From: an uncultured Phascolarctobacterium sp.
GTDB taxonomy: Bacteria; Bacillota; Negativicutes; Acidaminococcales; Acidaminococcaceae
Reading direction: 5' to 3'
DNA: 42,409 bases
NCBI GenBank assembly: GCA_949288065.1
Contig: CASEIL010000015.1
Coordinates: 1 to 42,409, forward strand
Below, one piece after another: positions 1-6,879 of the stretch; the stretch's first letter is position 1; each line of letters begins with the position of its first letter. Below the pieces are notes generated by a model, which did no database searches, was not told the DNA's origin, and worked only from the letters and a program-made list of their open reading frames with translations. The position numbers and the translations under genes are program-made.

Positions 1-537
1 GCGGCGCATCAGGCGGCGATGAGCTTTACCTCGCTGCTGTATATGGTGCCGCTCAGCTTCAGCATGACGCTGACCATCGTCGTCGGCGTGGAAGCCGGTG
101 CGCGCCGTTTTGGCGAGGCGGTTAAATACAGCCTGCTGGGCATTGCCTGCAACCTTACCATTGCCGTGGCGCTGACCATTTTTGTGCTGCTCGACCGCGA
201 GCTGATTGCCGGCCTTTACACCACCGAACCGGAAATTATTGAAAAAACCGTCGGCTTTTTGTTTTACGCCATGTTCTTTCAGGTTATGGACGCCACTGCC
301 GCGCCGATACAAGGCATTTTGCGCGGCTATAAGGACGTTAAATCAACTTTCTGGGCGGGGCTGGCAGCCTACTGGCTGATATGCCTGCCGCTGGGCTGCT
401 ACTTTGATTACTGTTTAAACCTTGGCCCCTCCTCCTACTGGCTCAGCCTTGACTTTGGCCTGCTGTGTGCCGTACTGTTTTTAGGCGGCAGGTTTGTGTA
501 TTTGCAGAGGAAGATTATGGTTAATGGGGGACTGTAA
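1..537 (+). CDS. MATE-family multidrug/Na+ antiporter, C-terminal part
   Basis: The reading frame is open from base 1, so the gene starts upstream of the window; 178 residues remain. MATE proteins are 12-helix membrane exporters that swap cations for drugs or metabolites. The fragment begins with AAHQAAMSFTSLLYMVPLSF, which matches the helix-7 region that opens the second MATE repeat (Ala-His-Gln followed by a small-residue helix). At least five further hydrophobic segments follow. The stretch around GILRGYKDVKSTFWAGLAAYW resembles the NorM-type GxLRGxxD signature. The protein ends in a short basic tail. Substrate cannot be told. Family assignment is firm from the pattern; the missing half prevents judging whether the gene is intact. 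Confidence 0.85.
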   Translation, partial: AAHQAAMSFTSLLYMVPLSFSMTLTIVVGVEAGARRFGEAVKYSLLGIACNLTIAVALTIFVLLDRELIAGLYTTEPEIIEKTVGFLFYAMFFQVMDATAAPIQGILRGYKDVKSTFWAGLAAYWLICLPLGCYFDYCLNLGPSSYWLSLDFGLLCAVLFLGGRFVYLQRKIMVNGGL

Positions 538-756
538 ATTTTTTGTTGCGGCTTTGTATTAAGTTGGCGTTTCTAATTTCCTTTATCGCTCATTTTGTTT
601 GGTGCTTTGTATGCAGAATAGTGCTTTTTAATTTTTACTTTTTTACTCATGCCGATTCTTTTGAACGACCAAAAGAACCGGCGAAGAAAAGTCGCGCGGC
701 TAAACGGATTTTCCCGCTGCGTCACTAACGCGACTTGCGACGCAACTATTAGTATC

Positions 757-808
757 GCAACTGCAAAAATTCGAGAGTCGCTTCGCTCGACACGATTTTT
801 GCAGTTGC
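757..808. repeat. 14-bp perfect inverted repeat with 24-nt loop
   Basis: GCAACTGCAAAAAT (757-770) is perfectly complementary to ATTTTTGCAGTTGC (795-808). The loop contains a shorter CGAG/CTCG pair, so the block could fold as a nested hairpin. A run of T follows at 809-813, so it could also work as a rightward terminator. Confidence 0.8.
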
Positions 809-1017
809 TTTTTAGCAAATGTTGCTAAAATCCGATGCCGCGTGATGACGTGCGTCGCACCTTGCAAATTCTAATTTTTAGACAAGTGCACAACGTACTT
901 TAGCAGTTATCTTTAAAAGTATGGGAACACTTTAACCGAAATAAAAAGTTACCAAAGCACGAATTTGAGCGGAGCCGCGACTTTCAAAAAATCAGCGTAG
1001 GCTTAACATAAAAAGGT

Positions 1018-1082
1018 ACTTGCAGCATTTGCCGAGGATGTTTGAGCTTGCGTAGCAAGCGAGTTCCGCAGGCGCTGCAAGT
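1018..1082. repeat. Nested inverted repeat
   Basis: ACTTGCAGC (1018-1026) pairs with GCTGCAAGT (1074-1082). Inside lies a tight hairpin, GCTTGC-GTA-GCAAGC (1046-1060). Two-level symmetry of this sort is typical of dispersed palindromic repeats. Its copy number elsewhere cannot be judged from this window. Confidence 0.75.
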
Positions 1083-1115
1083 GGCATACTTATTTGATAC
1101 GGAGCGGTTAAATTT

Positions 1116-1159
1116 TTTGCAGGAGCGAAGGCTTTTTGGTTACTTTTTAGCCCTGCAAA
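1116..1159. repeat. 8-bp inverted repeat upstream of the LysE gene
   Basis: TTTGCAGG (1116-1123) is complementary to CCTGCAAA (1152-1159) with a 28-nt spacer. It ends about 37 bp before the LysE-family start codon, so it lies in the probable 5' leader of that gene. Confidence 0.6.
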
Positions 1160-1196
1160 GACGGATACTGAATTGAAATAGGTAAAAGGAAAAATC

Positions 1197-1805
1197 ATGG
1201 ACTTCTATCTTCAAGGTCTGGCCTTAGGCCTCGCCTACGTTGCCCCTATCGGCATGCAAAATTTGTTTGTAATTAACAGCGCGCTTACGCAGCCGCGCTG
1301 GCGGGCTCTTGCAACGGCGCTTATCGTCATCTTTTTTGACGTTACGCTCGCCATGGCGTGCTTTTTTGGCATCGGGCTGATAATGCAAAAATACGCCGCC
1401 GTGCAAATGGCGGTGCTGTTTATCGGCGGGCTGGTTGTAACCTACATCGGCTGGGGGCTGTTAAAAAGCAAAGTATCCGCCTTAGCGGATATAAAACAAA
1501 TGCCGGGGCTGGGGCAAACCGTGTGGCAGGCGTGTGTGGTAACGTGGTTCAACGCACAGGCCGTTATCGACGGCACCATGCTTTTGGGCGCCTTTAAAGC
1601 CACCATGAGTCACACGCAATCGCTGCACTTTTTGTTCGGCGTTATCTCCGCCTCCTGCCTGTGGTTTACAGGGCTGGCGATAGTTGTGTCGATAGCAGGT
1701 AACCTCATCACCCCGCGCGTGCTAAACCTCATTAACAAAATCTGCGGCGCAGTGATAATACTTTACGGCTTAAAGCTGTTGTGGCATTTTACGGAGCTGG
1801 TGTAG
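1197..1805 (+). CDS. LysE/ArgO-family amino-acid exporter
   Basis: A 202-residue inner-membrane protein, the usual length for LysE/RhtB/ArgO exporters, which expel basic or neutral amino acids. The N-terminal segment GLALGLAYVAPIGMQNLFV carries the family signature (helix 1 ending in a conserved Gly-Pro/Ala-Pro and Gln-Asn). Five to six hydrophobic helices follow, and the second conserved region VVTWFNAQAVIDGTMLLG matches the LysE/ArgO helix-5 motif. The start is the ATG at 1197, preceded by AAAAGGA with a 6-nt spacer. The gene stands alone between two long spacers. The Gln-Asn version of the motif is closer to LysE/ArgO than to RhtB, which favours arginine or lysine as substrate; this is inferred from family resemblance. 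Confidence 0.9.
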   Translation: MDFYLQGLALGLAYVAPIGMQNLFVINSALTQPRWRALATALIVIFFDVTLAMACFFGIGLIMQKYAAVQMAVLFIGGLVVTYIGWGLLKSKVSALADIKQMPGLGQTVWQACVVTWFNAQAVIDGTMLLGAFKATMSHTQSLHFLFGVISASCLWFTGLAIVVSIAGNLITPRVLNLINKICGAVIILYGLKLLWHFTELV

Positions 1806-1901
1806 AAATGCTTATTTTCTTTTATTAAATAAAAATTAGGTGTAATTATTTTTATTGTTGTATTAAAATAAAAAACAACATTATTAAAGGAGGCTTGTAA
1901 T

Positions 1902-1931
1902 ATGCTTAATCCTATCGTTATTGGTGCGTAA
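1902..1931 (+). CDS. Possible 9-residue leader peptide
   Basis: AAAGGAGG sits 7-8 nt before an ATG that opens a 9-codon frame, MLNPIVIGA, closed by TAA. The ribosome site is stronger than that of most genes in the window, which is the only reason to call it. The stop codon abuts a long hairpin (1931-1975), the arrangement of a leader peptide plus attenuator, followed by the 34-codon ORF. The codons show no run of a single amino acid that would reveal a sensed amino acid. It could be a chance ORF. Confidence 0.35.
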   Translation: MLNPIVIGA

Positions 1932-1975
1932 GCAAGGCTATCGCACTAATTAAACGGGTGTTGCATAGCTTTGCT
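1931..1975 (+). promoter_or_regulatory. Long stem-loop between two small ORFs
   Basis: AGCAAGGCTAT (1931-1941) pairs with ATAGCTTTGCT (1965-1975) over 11 positions with one G-U pair. The 23-nt loop can pair further (GCAC with GTGT). There is no T-run directly after it, so it is not a classical terminator. It could control translation or stability of the transcript carrying the flanking small ORFs. Confidence 0.5.
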
Positions 1976-2008
1976 GTTCCTGCAAAAATTATTACAAGGG
2001 AGCAAATA

Positions 2009-2113
2009 ATGGGCTATAAAAAGGCAGCACAAGTTTTACCAAAGGATTTACTGGCGAAGGTTCAAAAATATGTTGACGGTATGGCACAAAAAGTAAATAA
2101 AAAACTAACGTAA
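2009..2113 (+). CDS. Small 34-residue protein resembling the N-terminus of Mor/CD3324-like HTH proteins
   Basis: The ORF starts at ATG 2009 with AAGGGAG about 7 nt upstream and encodes MGYKKAAQVLPKDLLAKVQK followed by YVDGMAQKVNKKLT. The pattern 'aromatic, N/K-A, x-V/I-L-P, x-x-L-L, x-x-I/V-Q-K-Y, x-x-G' is, from memory, the start of small Bacillota proteins of about 90 residues that continue into a helix-turn-helix. Here the frame stops after 34 codons. I do not see the HTH part in any downstream frame, so this is either a shortened relative or a remnant. A terminator-like hairpin follows at 2151, consistent with expression as its own unit. Confidence 0.45.
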   Translation: MGYKKAAQVLPKDLLAKVQKYVDGMAQKVNKKLT

Positions 2114-2150
2114 ATACAAAAACAAAACGCAAAAAATAAGCAGCTGCTCT

Positions 2151-2189
2151 CCCGCTATCTCTTCAGGGAGATAGCTTTGTTTGTGCGGG
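2151..2189 (+). terminator. Terminator-like hairpin after the 34-codon ORF
   Basis: GCTATCTC (2154-2161) and GAGATAGC (2168-2175) form a perfect 8-bp stem with a 6-nt loop, followed by TTTGTTTGT. An outer CCCGC/GCGGG pair (2151-2155 and 2185-2189) could compete with the inner stem base. Confidence 0.55.
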
Positions 2190-2202
2190 TCACGGCAGGT
2201 AT

Positions 2203-2226
2203 TACTGCTACCTTACGTTAGCAGTA
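2203..2226. repeat. 8-bp perfect inverted repeat
   Basis: TACTGCTA (2203-2210) and TAGCAGTA (2219-2226) with an 8-nt loop. Purpose unknown; no T-run follows. Confidence 0.6.
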
Positions 2227-2228
2227 TA

Positions 2229-2281
2229 GGGAACAAGGTATTATTATATATATAAACCTGCGGTTTATTGGGAACAAGGTA
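2229..2281. repeat. 12-bp direct repeat
   Basis: GGGAACAAGGTA occurs at 2229-2240 and again at 2270-2281, separated by an AT-rich 29-bp stretch. It could be a duplicated target or protein-binding site; nothing else identifies it. Confidence 0.5.
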
Positions 2282-2518
2282 AGAACGTAGCACGGCAAAG
2301 AAAAGATAAAGAGAAAAAACAGGCAAAAAAGAGAAAAGAAAAGAAACTCTCAACCACATAAACGGTTAAACGGCGATAAAATTAACCCGGCTTAAAAATT
2401 TTTGCACAAATTTTTTCGTCAGCAGTTAATTTTTTAAGCAAAATGGCGTTTATATGGGCGTAAGGGTAAAGGCTGCTGGGTAAAACGGTTTGGGTAAATC
2501 CGCCATGGGGCGGAAGGG

Positions 2519-2869
2519 TTATTTTTCGTTGACGATGAGCGCCATGATGACGAGGTCTTCGGTGGCACTTGCGCTGTTGCCGACGCTGTGGCTTTCGCCC
2601 TCGGGGCAGAAGGCAACGTCGCCTTCTTTGAGGGTGCAGGGGGTGCCGTTGTCGTTATATTCGGCGGTGCCGCTTAAAATATACAGCGTTTCGCTGGTGC
2701 CTTCGTGTTTGTGGTAACCCAAAGAACATCCGGGTTTAAGCACTACGCGGGCATAGGCTGCAATTTTGCCGCCGTAGACGCTTTCGTCAACAATGTGCTC
2801 CATAATGGTGGTGCCGGTGCCGCCGGCGCGTTTTTCAAAGTAATCGGTTTTGCGGTTTGTTACAAGCAT
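2519..2869 (-). CDS. Single-domain cupin protein
   Basis: A 116-residue protein; the start at 2869 (MLVTNRKTDYFEK) is chosen over an upstream in-frame ATG at 2956 because GGCAGG precedes it at proper spacing. The cupin fold is shown by motif 1, GCSLGYHKHEGTSETLYILSG (His, His, Glu metal ligands), and motif 2, EGDVAFCPEGESHSV (Pro-Glu-Gly...His). Small cupins of this type bind a divalent metal and act as sugar-binding, isomerase or dioxygenase-like enzymes, or as sensors. Substrate cannot be predicted. It is transcribed divergently from the amino-acid ABC operon, with about 170 bp between start codons. Confidence 0.85.
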   Translation of the reverse strand: MLVTNRKTDYFEKRAGGTGTTIMEHIVDESVYGGKIAAYARVVLKPGCSLGYHKHEGTSETLYILSGTAEYNDNGTPCTLKEGDVAFCPEGESHSVGNSASATEDLVIMALIVNEK

Positions 2870-2964
2870 GTTTGTTACCTGCCTTTTTTGTGGTGTTGGT
2901 ATGTTATTCGCAGCGCACGGGGCAAATTCCTGCGAAAATTTTTGAAAAAATTTCATTTTACCTC

Positions 2965-2993
2965 TTTACAATTTTAGCGAACTAAAGTATAAT
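2965..2993 (+). promoter_or_regulatory. Promoter of the amino-acid ABC operon
   Basis: TTTACA (2965-2970), 17-bp spacer, TATAAT (2988-2993), 47 bp before the start codon of the substrate-binding protein. No riboswitch-sized leader is present. Confidence 0.7.
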
Positions 2994-3039
2994 CTAAAAC
3001 ATAGAATTGATTTTACGCTTTTTGAAGGGGGATTTTTAC

Positions 3040-3807
3040 ATGAAGAAGTTACTGGTTTTGGCAATGACGTTAATTACCGCTTTGTGCCTGGTGGCAGGCT
3101 GCGGCAGCGACGGCCCGAAAAAAATGGTTGTTGGGCTTGACGATAACTTTGCCCCGATGGGCTTCCGCAACGAGAAGAACGAAATTGTCGGCTATGATAT
3201 TGATATGGCGCGCGAGGCCTGCAAACGCGCAGGGCTTGAGGTTGAGTTCAAACCTATCGACTGGGCTTCCAAGGAAGCTGAGATGAAGGGCAAACGCATT
3301 GACGCTATCTGGAACTGCTTTACGGTTAACCCGGAACGTGCTGAGGTTTATACCCTTTCCAAACCTTACATGCACAATGCCCAGCTGATTGTTGTACCGG
3401 CTAATTCCACCATCAACGCTGTTGCCGATTTGGCAGGCAAGGTTGTGGCTGTGCAGGATGACAGCACCGGTTCTTACATTATCGACGGCAACGACGAAAT
3501 GCGCAACAGCCTGAAGGAATACAGAAAGTACCCGGATTTTGCAGCTGTTTACATGGATATTGACAGCGGCCGCGTGGAAGCTGCGGTTGTAGACGCTGTG
3601 CTGGCACGTTATTATGACAGCAAAAACCCCGGCAAGTACAGAATTTTGGAAGAGAACCTTGGCGATGAGGTTGTAGCAGTAGCCTTCCGTAAGGACGATA
3701 AGGAATATGCCCCGCTGATTGACAAGGCGCTGGACGAAATGAAGGCTGACGGCACTGCCAAGAAGATTTCCGAACAGTGGTTTAACGCCGATTTGACCAA
3801 TTATTAA
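3040..3807 (+). CDS. Polar amino-acid ABC transporter substrate-binding lipoprotein
   Basis: A 255-residue family-3 extracellular solute-binding protein. MKKLLVLAMTLITALCLVAGC is a lipoprotein signal with lipobox L-V-A-G-C, so the mature protein is anchored through Cys21. The bilobed PBP2 fold follows: VVGLDDNFAPMGFRNEKNE, VGYDIDMAREACKR and later WNCFTVNPERAEV are typical of the GlnH/HisJ/TcyJ group. The start at 3040 has GAAGGGGG upstream with a 7-nt spacer; a longer frame from 3007 would spoil the signal peptide. It is the first gene of an operon with the permease and ATPase, the usual order for polar amino-acid importers. Ligand (glutamine, cystine, arginine or other) is not decidable by eye. 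Confidence 0.92.
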   Translation: MKKLLVLAMTLITALCLVAGCGSDGPKKMVVGLDDNFAPMGFRNEKNEIVGYDIDMAREACKRAGLEVEFKPIDWASKEAEMKGKRIDAIWNCFTVNPERAEVYTLSKPYMHNAQLIVVPANSTINAVADLAGKVVAVQDDSTGSYIIDGNDEMRNSLKEYRKYPDFAAVYMDIDSGRVEAAVVDAVLARYYDSKNPGKYRILEENLGDEVVAVAFRKDDKEYAPLIDKALDEMKADGTAKKISEQWFNADLTNY

Positions 3808-3874
3808 GATTTAAACTGCGGGCCGGTGGCAGTGCTGCCGGCCCCTTAAACTGTTTAGCCCTAAGGAGTTTAAA

Positions 3875-4525
3875 ATGGATTATGTGATTAGCATCCTGCC
3901 GCAGATGTGGGAGGGTACCCTTGAAACTATCAGATTGTTTGCGATAACGATTGTGCTGTCGATACCGCTGGGCGTTTTGCTCGCGCTTGGGCGCGTATCT
4001 GGTCTTAAGCCGCTTAGAGATGCGATTGGCGTGTATGTGTGGCTGTTGCGCGGTACGCCGCTGATGCTGCAATTATTGTTTGTGTATTACGGTTTGCCGT
4101 TTATACCGGGCGTGGGCATCAGGCTGGACGACTTTCCGGCAGCGATTTTGGCATTTGTGTTGAACTATGCCGCGTATTTTTGCGAGATTTTCCGCGCCGG
4201 CATTCAGGCGGTGCCGAAGGGACAGTACGAGGCTGCCCGCACTTTGGGCATGAACTATGTGCAGACGATGCGCCGCATTGTGCTGCCGCAGGTGTTCCGC
4301 ATTATTTTGCCGCCGGTAAGCAACGAAACGATTACTTTGGTTAAGGATACCTCGCTTATTTATGTGCTGGCAATGAACGACCTTTTGCGCACAACGCGCA
4401 ATTTGGTGCAGCGCGATTTTAGCATTACGCCGTTTTTGGTGGCGGGCGTGTTTTACCTGTTGATGACGCTGGTGTTAACCTACGGTTTTAATAGGCTGGA
4501 GCGCAAGTATGCACGTTATGATTGA
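3875..4525 (+). CDS. Polar amino-acid ABC transporter permease (HisM/GlnP type)
   Basis: A 216-residue inner-membrane protein of the HEQRo permease family. It begins [20 protein letters not shown], the typical first segment of single-gene homodimeric permeases. The EAA loop, [20 protein letters not shown] (about residues 124-143), is the docking site for the ATPase. Five helices are visible. SD TAAGGAG lies 6-7 nt before ATG 3875. Only one permease gene is present, so the transporter is probably a homodimer of permease with an ATPase dimer. The stop codon is followed after 11 nt by the ATPase gene. Confidence 0.93.
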   Translation: MDYVISILPQMWEGTLETIRLFAITIVLSIPLGVLLALGRVSGLKPLRDAIGVYVWLLRGTPLMLQLLFVYYGLPFIPGVGIRLDDFPAAILAFVLNYAAYFCEIFRAGIQAVPKGQYEAARTLGMNYVQTMRRIVLPQVFRIILPPVSNETITLVKDTSLIYVLAMNDLLRTTRNLVQRDFSITPFLVAGVFYLLMTLVLTYGFNRLERKYARYD

Positions 4526-4536
4526 GGAGCAGCAGG

Positions 4537-5301
4537 ATGAAGAATAAGATTAACGCACAAAACATTTATAAAAGCTTTCAGGGGCTTGAGGTTTTAAAGG
4601 GGATTAACTTAAGCGTCGATGAGGGCGAGGTTGTGGCTGTTATCGGCCCCAGCGGCGGCGGCAAAAGCACGTTTTTGCGCTGCCTGAACAAGCTGGAGAT
4701 TATCGACAAGGGCAGCATTGTTATCGACGGCGAAACGCTTGCCGAAACGAAACCAGACGGGCAGGTTGTGTACGCCCCGGGCGACGAGAGCCGCCGCATT
4801 GCCTGCAAGATGGGTATGGTGTTCCAGCAGTTTAACCTTTTTCCGCACATGACGGTGCTGGAAAACTTAATTGAAGCGCCGGTGCAGGTGCAAAAGCGTA
4901 ACCGCGAAGAAGTTATTGAAGAAGCCAAAGTGCTTTTAAGCAAGGTTGGCTTACTGGAAAAAGCGCACGAATACCCGCGCCGTTTAAGCGGCGGGCAGCA
5001 GCAGCGCGTGGCGATTGCAAGGGCGCTGGCAACCAAACCTGCCATTATGCTGTTTGACGAGCCGACCTCGTCGCTTGACCCGGAGCTGACGGGCGAGGTT
5101 TTGCGCACCATGCGCGAGCTGGCGGAAGAAAAAATGACGATGGTGGTTGTAACGCACGAGATGGGTTTTGCCCGCGAGGTTGCCACCAAGGTGCTGTTTA
5201 TGGCCGACGGTTATGTGCAGGCGGAAGGCACGCCGCAGGAAATTTTTGAAAACCCCCAAAACGAAAGATTAAAGGCATTTTTACACAAGGTGCTGAAATA
5301 A
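4537..5301 (+). CDS. Polar amino-acid ABC transporter ATP-binding protein (GlnQ/HisP type)
   Basis: A 254-residue ATPase. Walker A is GPSGGGKST, the Q-loop is [15 protein letters not shown], the ABC signature is [15 protein letters not shown], Walker B is [12 protein letters not shown] and the H-loop is VVTHEMGFA. The short insert between the Walker A strand and Q-loop (about residues 70-90, ending in DESRRI) is the HisP-like form seen in polar amino-acid systems. The ATG at 4537 is preceded by GAGGAGCAGCAGG; an in-frame TTG at 4522 would overlap the permease stop and lacks its own ribosome site. It ends the operon, followed immediately by a strong bidirectional hairpin. Confidence 0.95.
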   Translation: MKNKINAQNIYKSFQGLEVLKGINLSVDEGEVVAVIGPSGGGKSTFLRCLNKLEIIDKGSIVIDGETLAETKPDGQVVYAPGDESRRIACKMGMVFQQFNLFPHMTVLENLIEAPVQVQKRNREEVIEEAKVLLSKVGLLEKAHEYPRRLSGGQQQRVAIARALATKPAIMLFDEPTSSLDPELTGEVLRTMRELAEEKMTMVVVTHEMGFAREVATKVLFMADGYVQAEGTPQEIFENPQNERLKAFLHKVLK

Positions 5302-5303
5302 CA

Positions 5304-5336
5304 AAAAGGCATTGCGCTAACTGCGTAATGCCTTTT
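5304..5336. terminator. Bidirectional terminator between convergent genes
   Basis: AAAAGGCATT (5304-5313) pairs with AATGCCTTTT (5327-5336), with an inner CGC/GCG pair. A-run on the left and T-run on the right let it stop both the ABC operon (+) and the thioesterase gene (-). Confidence 0.85.
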
Positions 5337-5348
5337 GTGCTGTATGGC

Positions 5349-5729
5349 TTATTTGAGCTTTGCCAAAAACTTTTCCTTGTTAATTACAAAACGCTCGTGG
5401 CGGCCCTTGCCAATTTGCCTGTCCTCATCGGAGGCAGTAACCTCAAACACCAGCCTGCGCCCGTCAACTTCCACCAAAGTGGCGGTGGCGGTAACTTTTT
5501 TGCCTGGTGCGGTAGCAGCGTCGTGCGTAAGGTTCAGCAGTGTGCCGACGCTGGTTGTTGCATCGTCAAAGCAATCCGCAACAGCGTTGCAGGCGGCCTG
5601 TTCCATTAAGGCAACCATGGCGGGGGTGGCAAACACCAGCAGGCTGCCGCTGCCCATGGCAAGGGCGGTGTTGGTTTCGCGCACAATAGTTTCGGCGGTG
5701 CCGGTAAGCCCGGCTTTAAGTTCTAACAT
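5349..5729 (-). CDS. FlK-like hot-dog acyl-CoA thioesterase
   Basis: A 126-residue single hot-dog domain. The start at 5729 (MLELKAGLTG) is preceded by AAAGGAG with a 7-nt spacer; two upstream in-frame ATGs lack one. VFATPAMVALMEQAACNAV and THDAATAPGKKV correspond to the FlK family signatures. Counting from this start, Thr35, Glu43 and His69 fall at a constant offset of seven from the FlK catalytic residues Thr42, Glu50 and His76. The FlK lid residue Phe36 would correspond to Ser29 here, so specificity for fluoroacetyl-CoA is unlikely. Relatives of this kind are usually annotated 'thioesterase family protein'. It is convergent with the ABC operon and divergent from larE. Confidence 0.82.
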   Translation of the reverse strand: MLELKAGLTGTAETIVRETNTALAMGSGSLLVFATPAMVALMEQAACNAVADCFDDATTSVGTLLNLTHDAATAPGKKVTATATLVEVDGRRLVFEVTASDEDRQIGKGRHERFVINKEKFLAKLK

Positions 5730-5783
5730 AAGCATGCTCCTTTGCAAAAAACTTCTGCTAACATCTTAAACGCTTTTTGCCGG

Positions 5784-5812
5784 TTGCGCAAGTGCCGCGC
5801 GCATATTATAAT
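5784..5812 (+). promoter_or_regulatory. Promoter of larE
   Basis: TTGCGC (5784-5789), 17-bp spacer, TATAAT (5807-5812), 37 bp before the larE start codon. Confidence 0.6.
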
Positions 5813-5849
5813 AAATTTACGCTTACGCGGATATTTTGAGGTGAACGCA

Positions 5850-6659
5850 ATGAACGAAGCATTACAGCATAAATATAGCAATTTAATTACAGATTTAAAT
5901 GCGTGCGGCGCTTTGGCGGTGGCCTTTAGCGGCGGTGTGGACAGCGCCTTTTTGGTGTATGCCGCGCGTGAGGCGTTGGGGGATAACCTGCTTGCCATAA
6001 CGGCAGTAACGCCCAGCTACCCAAGGCACGAGGCGGCGGACGCTGCCAAAATTTTAACGGCTTACGGCGTACAGCACGCAGAGCTTAACGTAAACCAGCT
6101 TGCCATACCGGGCTTTTGTGAGAACGGGGCCGAGCGCTGCTATTACTGCAAGCATGCGCTTTTTAGCGCGATAATTAATGAGGCGCGTAAGCACGGCATT
6201 AGCTGCGTGGCGGACGGCGCCAACACCGACGACGAAAACGATTACCGCCCCGGTATGCGCGCCACGGCGGAGCTGGGCGTGTTAAGCCCCTTGCGCAAGG
6301 CTGGCTTCAGCAAGCAGGATATTCGTGACGTATCAAAAGAGCTTGGCATTTTTACCTGGAGCAAGCCCTCGTATGCATGTCTTGCCTCACGCATTCCTTA
6401 CGGCGAGGAGATAACGGCGGAGAAACTTGCTATGGTGGAAAAGGCAGAGCAGGCGCTTATAGACATGGGCTTTAAGGAAATGCGCGTGCGCTGCCACGGC
6501 AATTTAGCGCGTATAGAGGTTGCAGAAAACGATTTTGACAGCGCCTTTGCCAGACGCAGCGAAATTGCCGCCGCCATAAAAAAAGCAGGCTTTTTATATG
6601 TGGCAATGGATTTAGAGCCCTTCCGCAGCGGCAGCCTTAACGCGGCACTGAAAAAGTAA
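5850..6659 (+). CDS. larE: LarE-type ATP-dependent sulfur transferase
   Basis: A 269-residue PP-loop enzyme. LarE donates sulfur to the pyridinium precursor of the nickel-pincer nucleotide cofactor of lactate racemase and related enzymes. The PP-loop is SGGVDS (27-32). The family cysteine lies in SKPSYACLASRIPYG (Cys177). A CxxC pair, RCYYC (Cys97 and Cys100), is also present. Together these give the three cysteines that in some LarE proteins hold a [4Fe-4S] cluster carrying the transferable sulfur, as opposed to the sacrificial single-Cys type. The start at 5850 has GAGGTGA 6 nt upstream; the longer frame from 5742 runs through the promoter. No larA, larB or larC is in this window, so the gene is detached from its usual partners. 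Confidence 0.88.
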   Translation: MNEALQHKYSNLITDLNACGALAVAFSGGVDSAFLVYAAREALGDNLLAITAVTPSYPRHEAADAAKILTAYGVQHAELNVNQLAIPGFCENGAERCYYCKHALFSAIINEARKHGISCVADGANTDDENDYRPGMRATAELGVLSPLRKAGFSKQDIRDVSKELGIFTWSKPSYACLASRIPYGEEITAEKLAMVEKAEQALIDMGFKEMRVRCHGNLARIEVAENDFDSAFARRSEIAAAIKKAGFLYVAMDLEPFRSGSLNAALKK

Positions 6660-6702
6660 AACACAAAACGCAAAATAAATTTGGCCAAAACTGCCGCGGG
6701 TA

Positions 6703-6731
6703 TTGACAAGAACGCCTGCTTCCAGTATAAT
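6703..6731 (+). promoter_or_regulatory. Consensus promoter of tRNA-Ala
   Basis: TTGACA (6703-6708), exactly 17 bp, TATAAT (6726-6731), ending 12 bp before the tRNA. A perfect consensus match, as expected for a stable-RNA gene. Confidence 0.9.
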
Positions 6732-6743
6732 TTTTATTGTTAT

Positions 6744-6819
<76 letters not shown>

Positions 6820-6879
6820 TTTTAACAGTAAAATTTGTAGTCTTTTTTGTTTATTATGGCAGATTTTGGGGAGCGCATA

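Larger units (their letters stand above)
538..1196. other. 659-bp intergenic region rich in inverted repeats, no convincing gene
   Basis: No open frame here has a credible ribosome site or recognisable product. The stretch is AT-rich with GC-rich islands. It holds at least three separate inverted-repeat blocks, listed individually. A small hairpin TTAGCAA/TTGCTAA follows the first block at about 812-829. I cannot recognise a transposase remnant. It may be a dispersed intergenic repeat or a decayed element. Confidence 0.6.
1806..2518. other. 713-bp intergenic region with tiny ORFs, hairpins and a short direct repeat
   Basis: Between the LysE gene and the convergent cupin gene there is no ordinary-sized gene. 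The stretch is AT-rich and holds a 9-codon ORF with a perfect Shine-Dalgarno, an 11-bp stem, a 34-codon ORF, two further hairpins and a duplicated 12-mer; each is listed separately. From about 2282 to 2518 I see only A-rich sequence without a recognisable element. Confidence 0.6.

Noticed and set aside
757..808. CRISPR array in the left spacer
   Set aside because: The repeats are inverted and unequal; there is no run of identical direct repeats with regular spacers.
5349..5729. Fluoroacetyl-CoA-specific thioesterase
   Set aside because: The catalytic Thr/Glu/His are conserved, but the position of the fluorine-gating Phe is Ser29, so only a general thioesterase call is supported.
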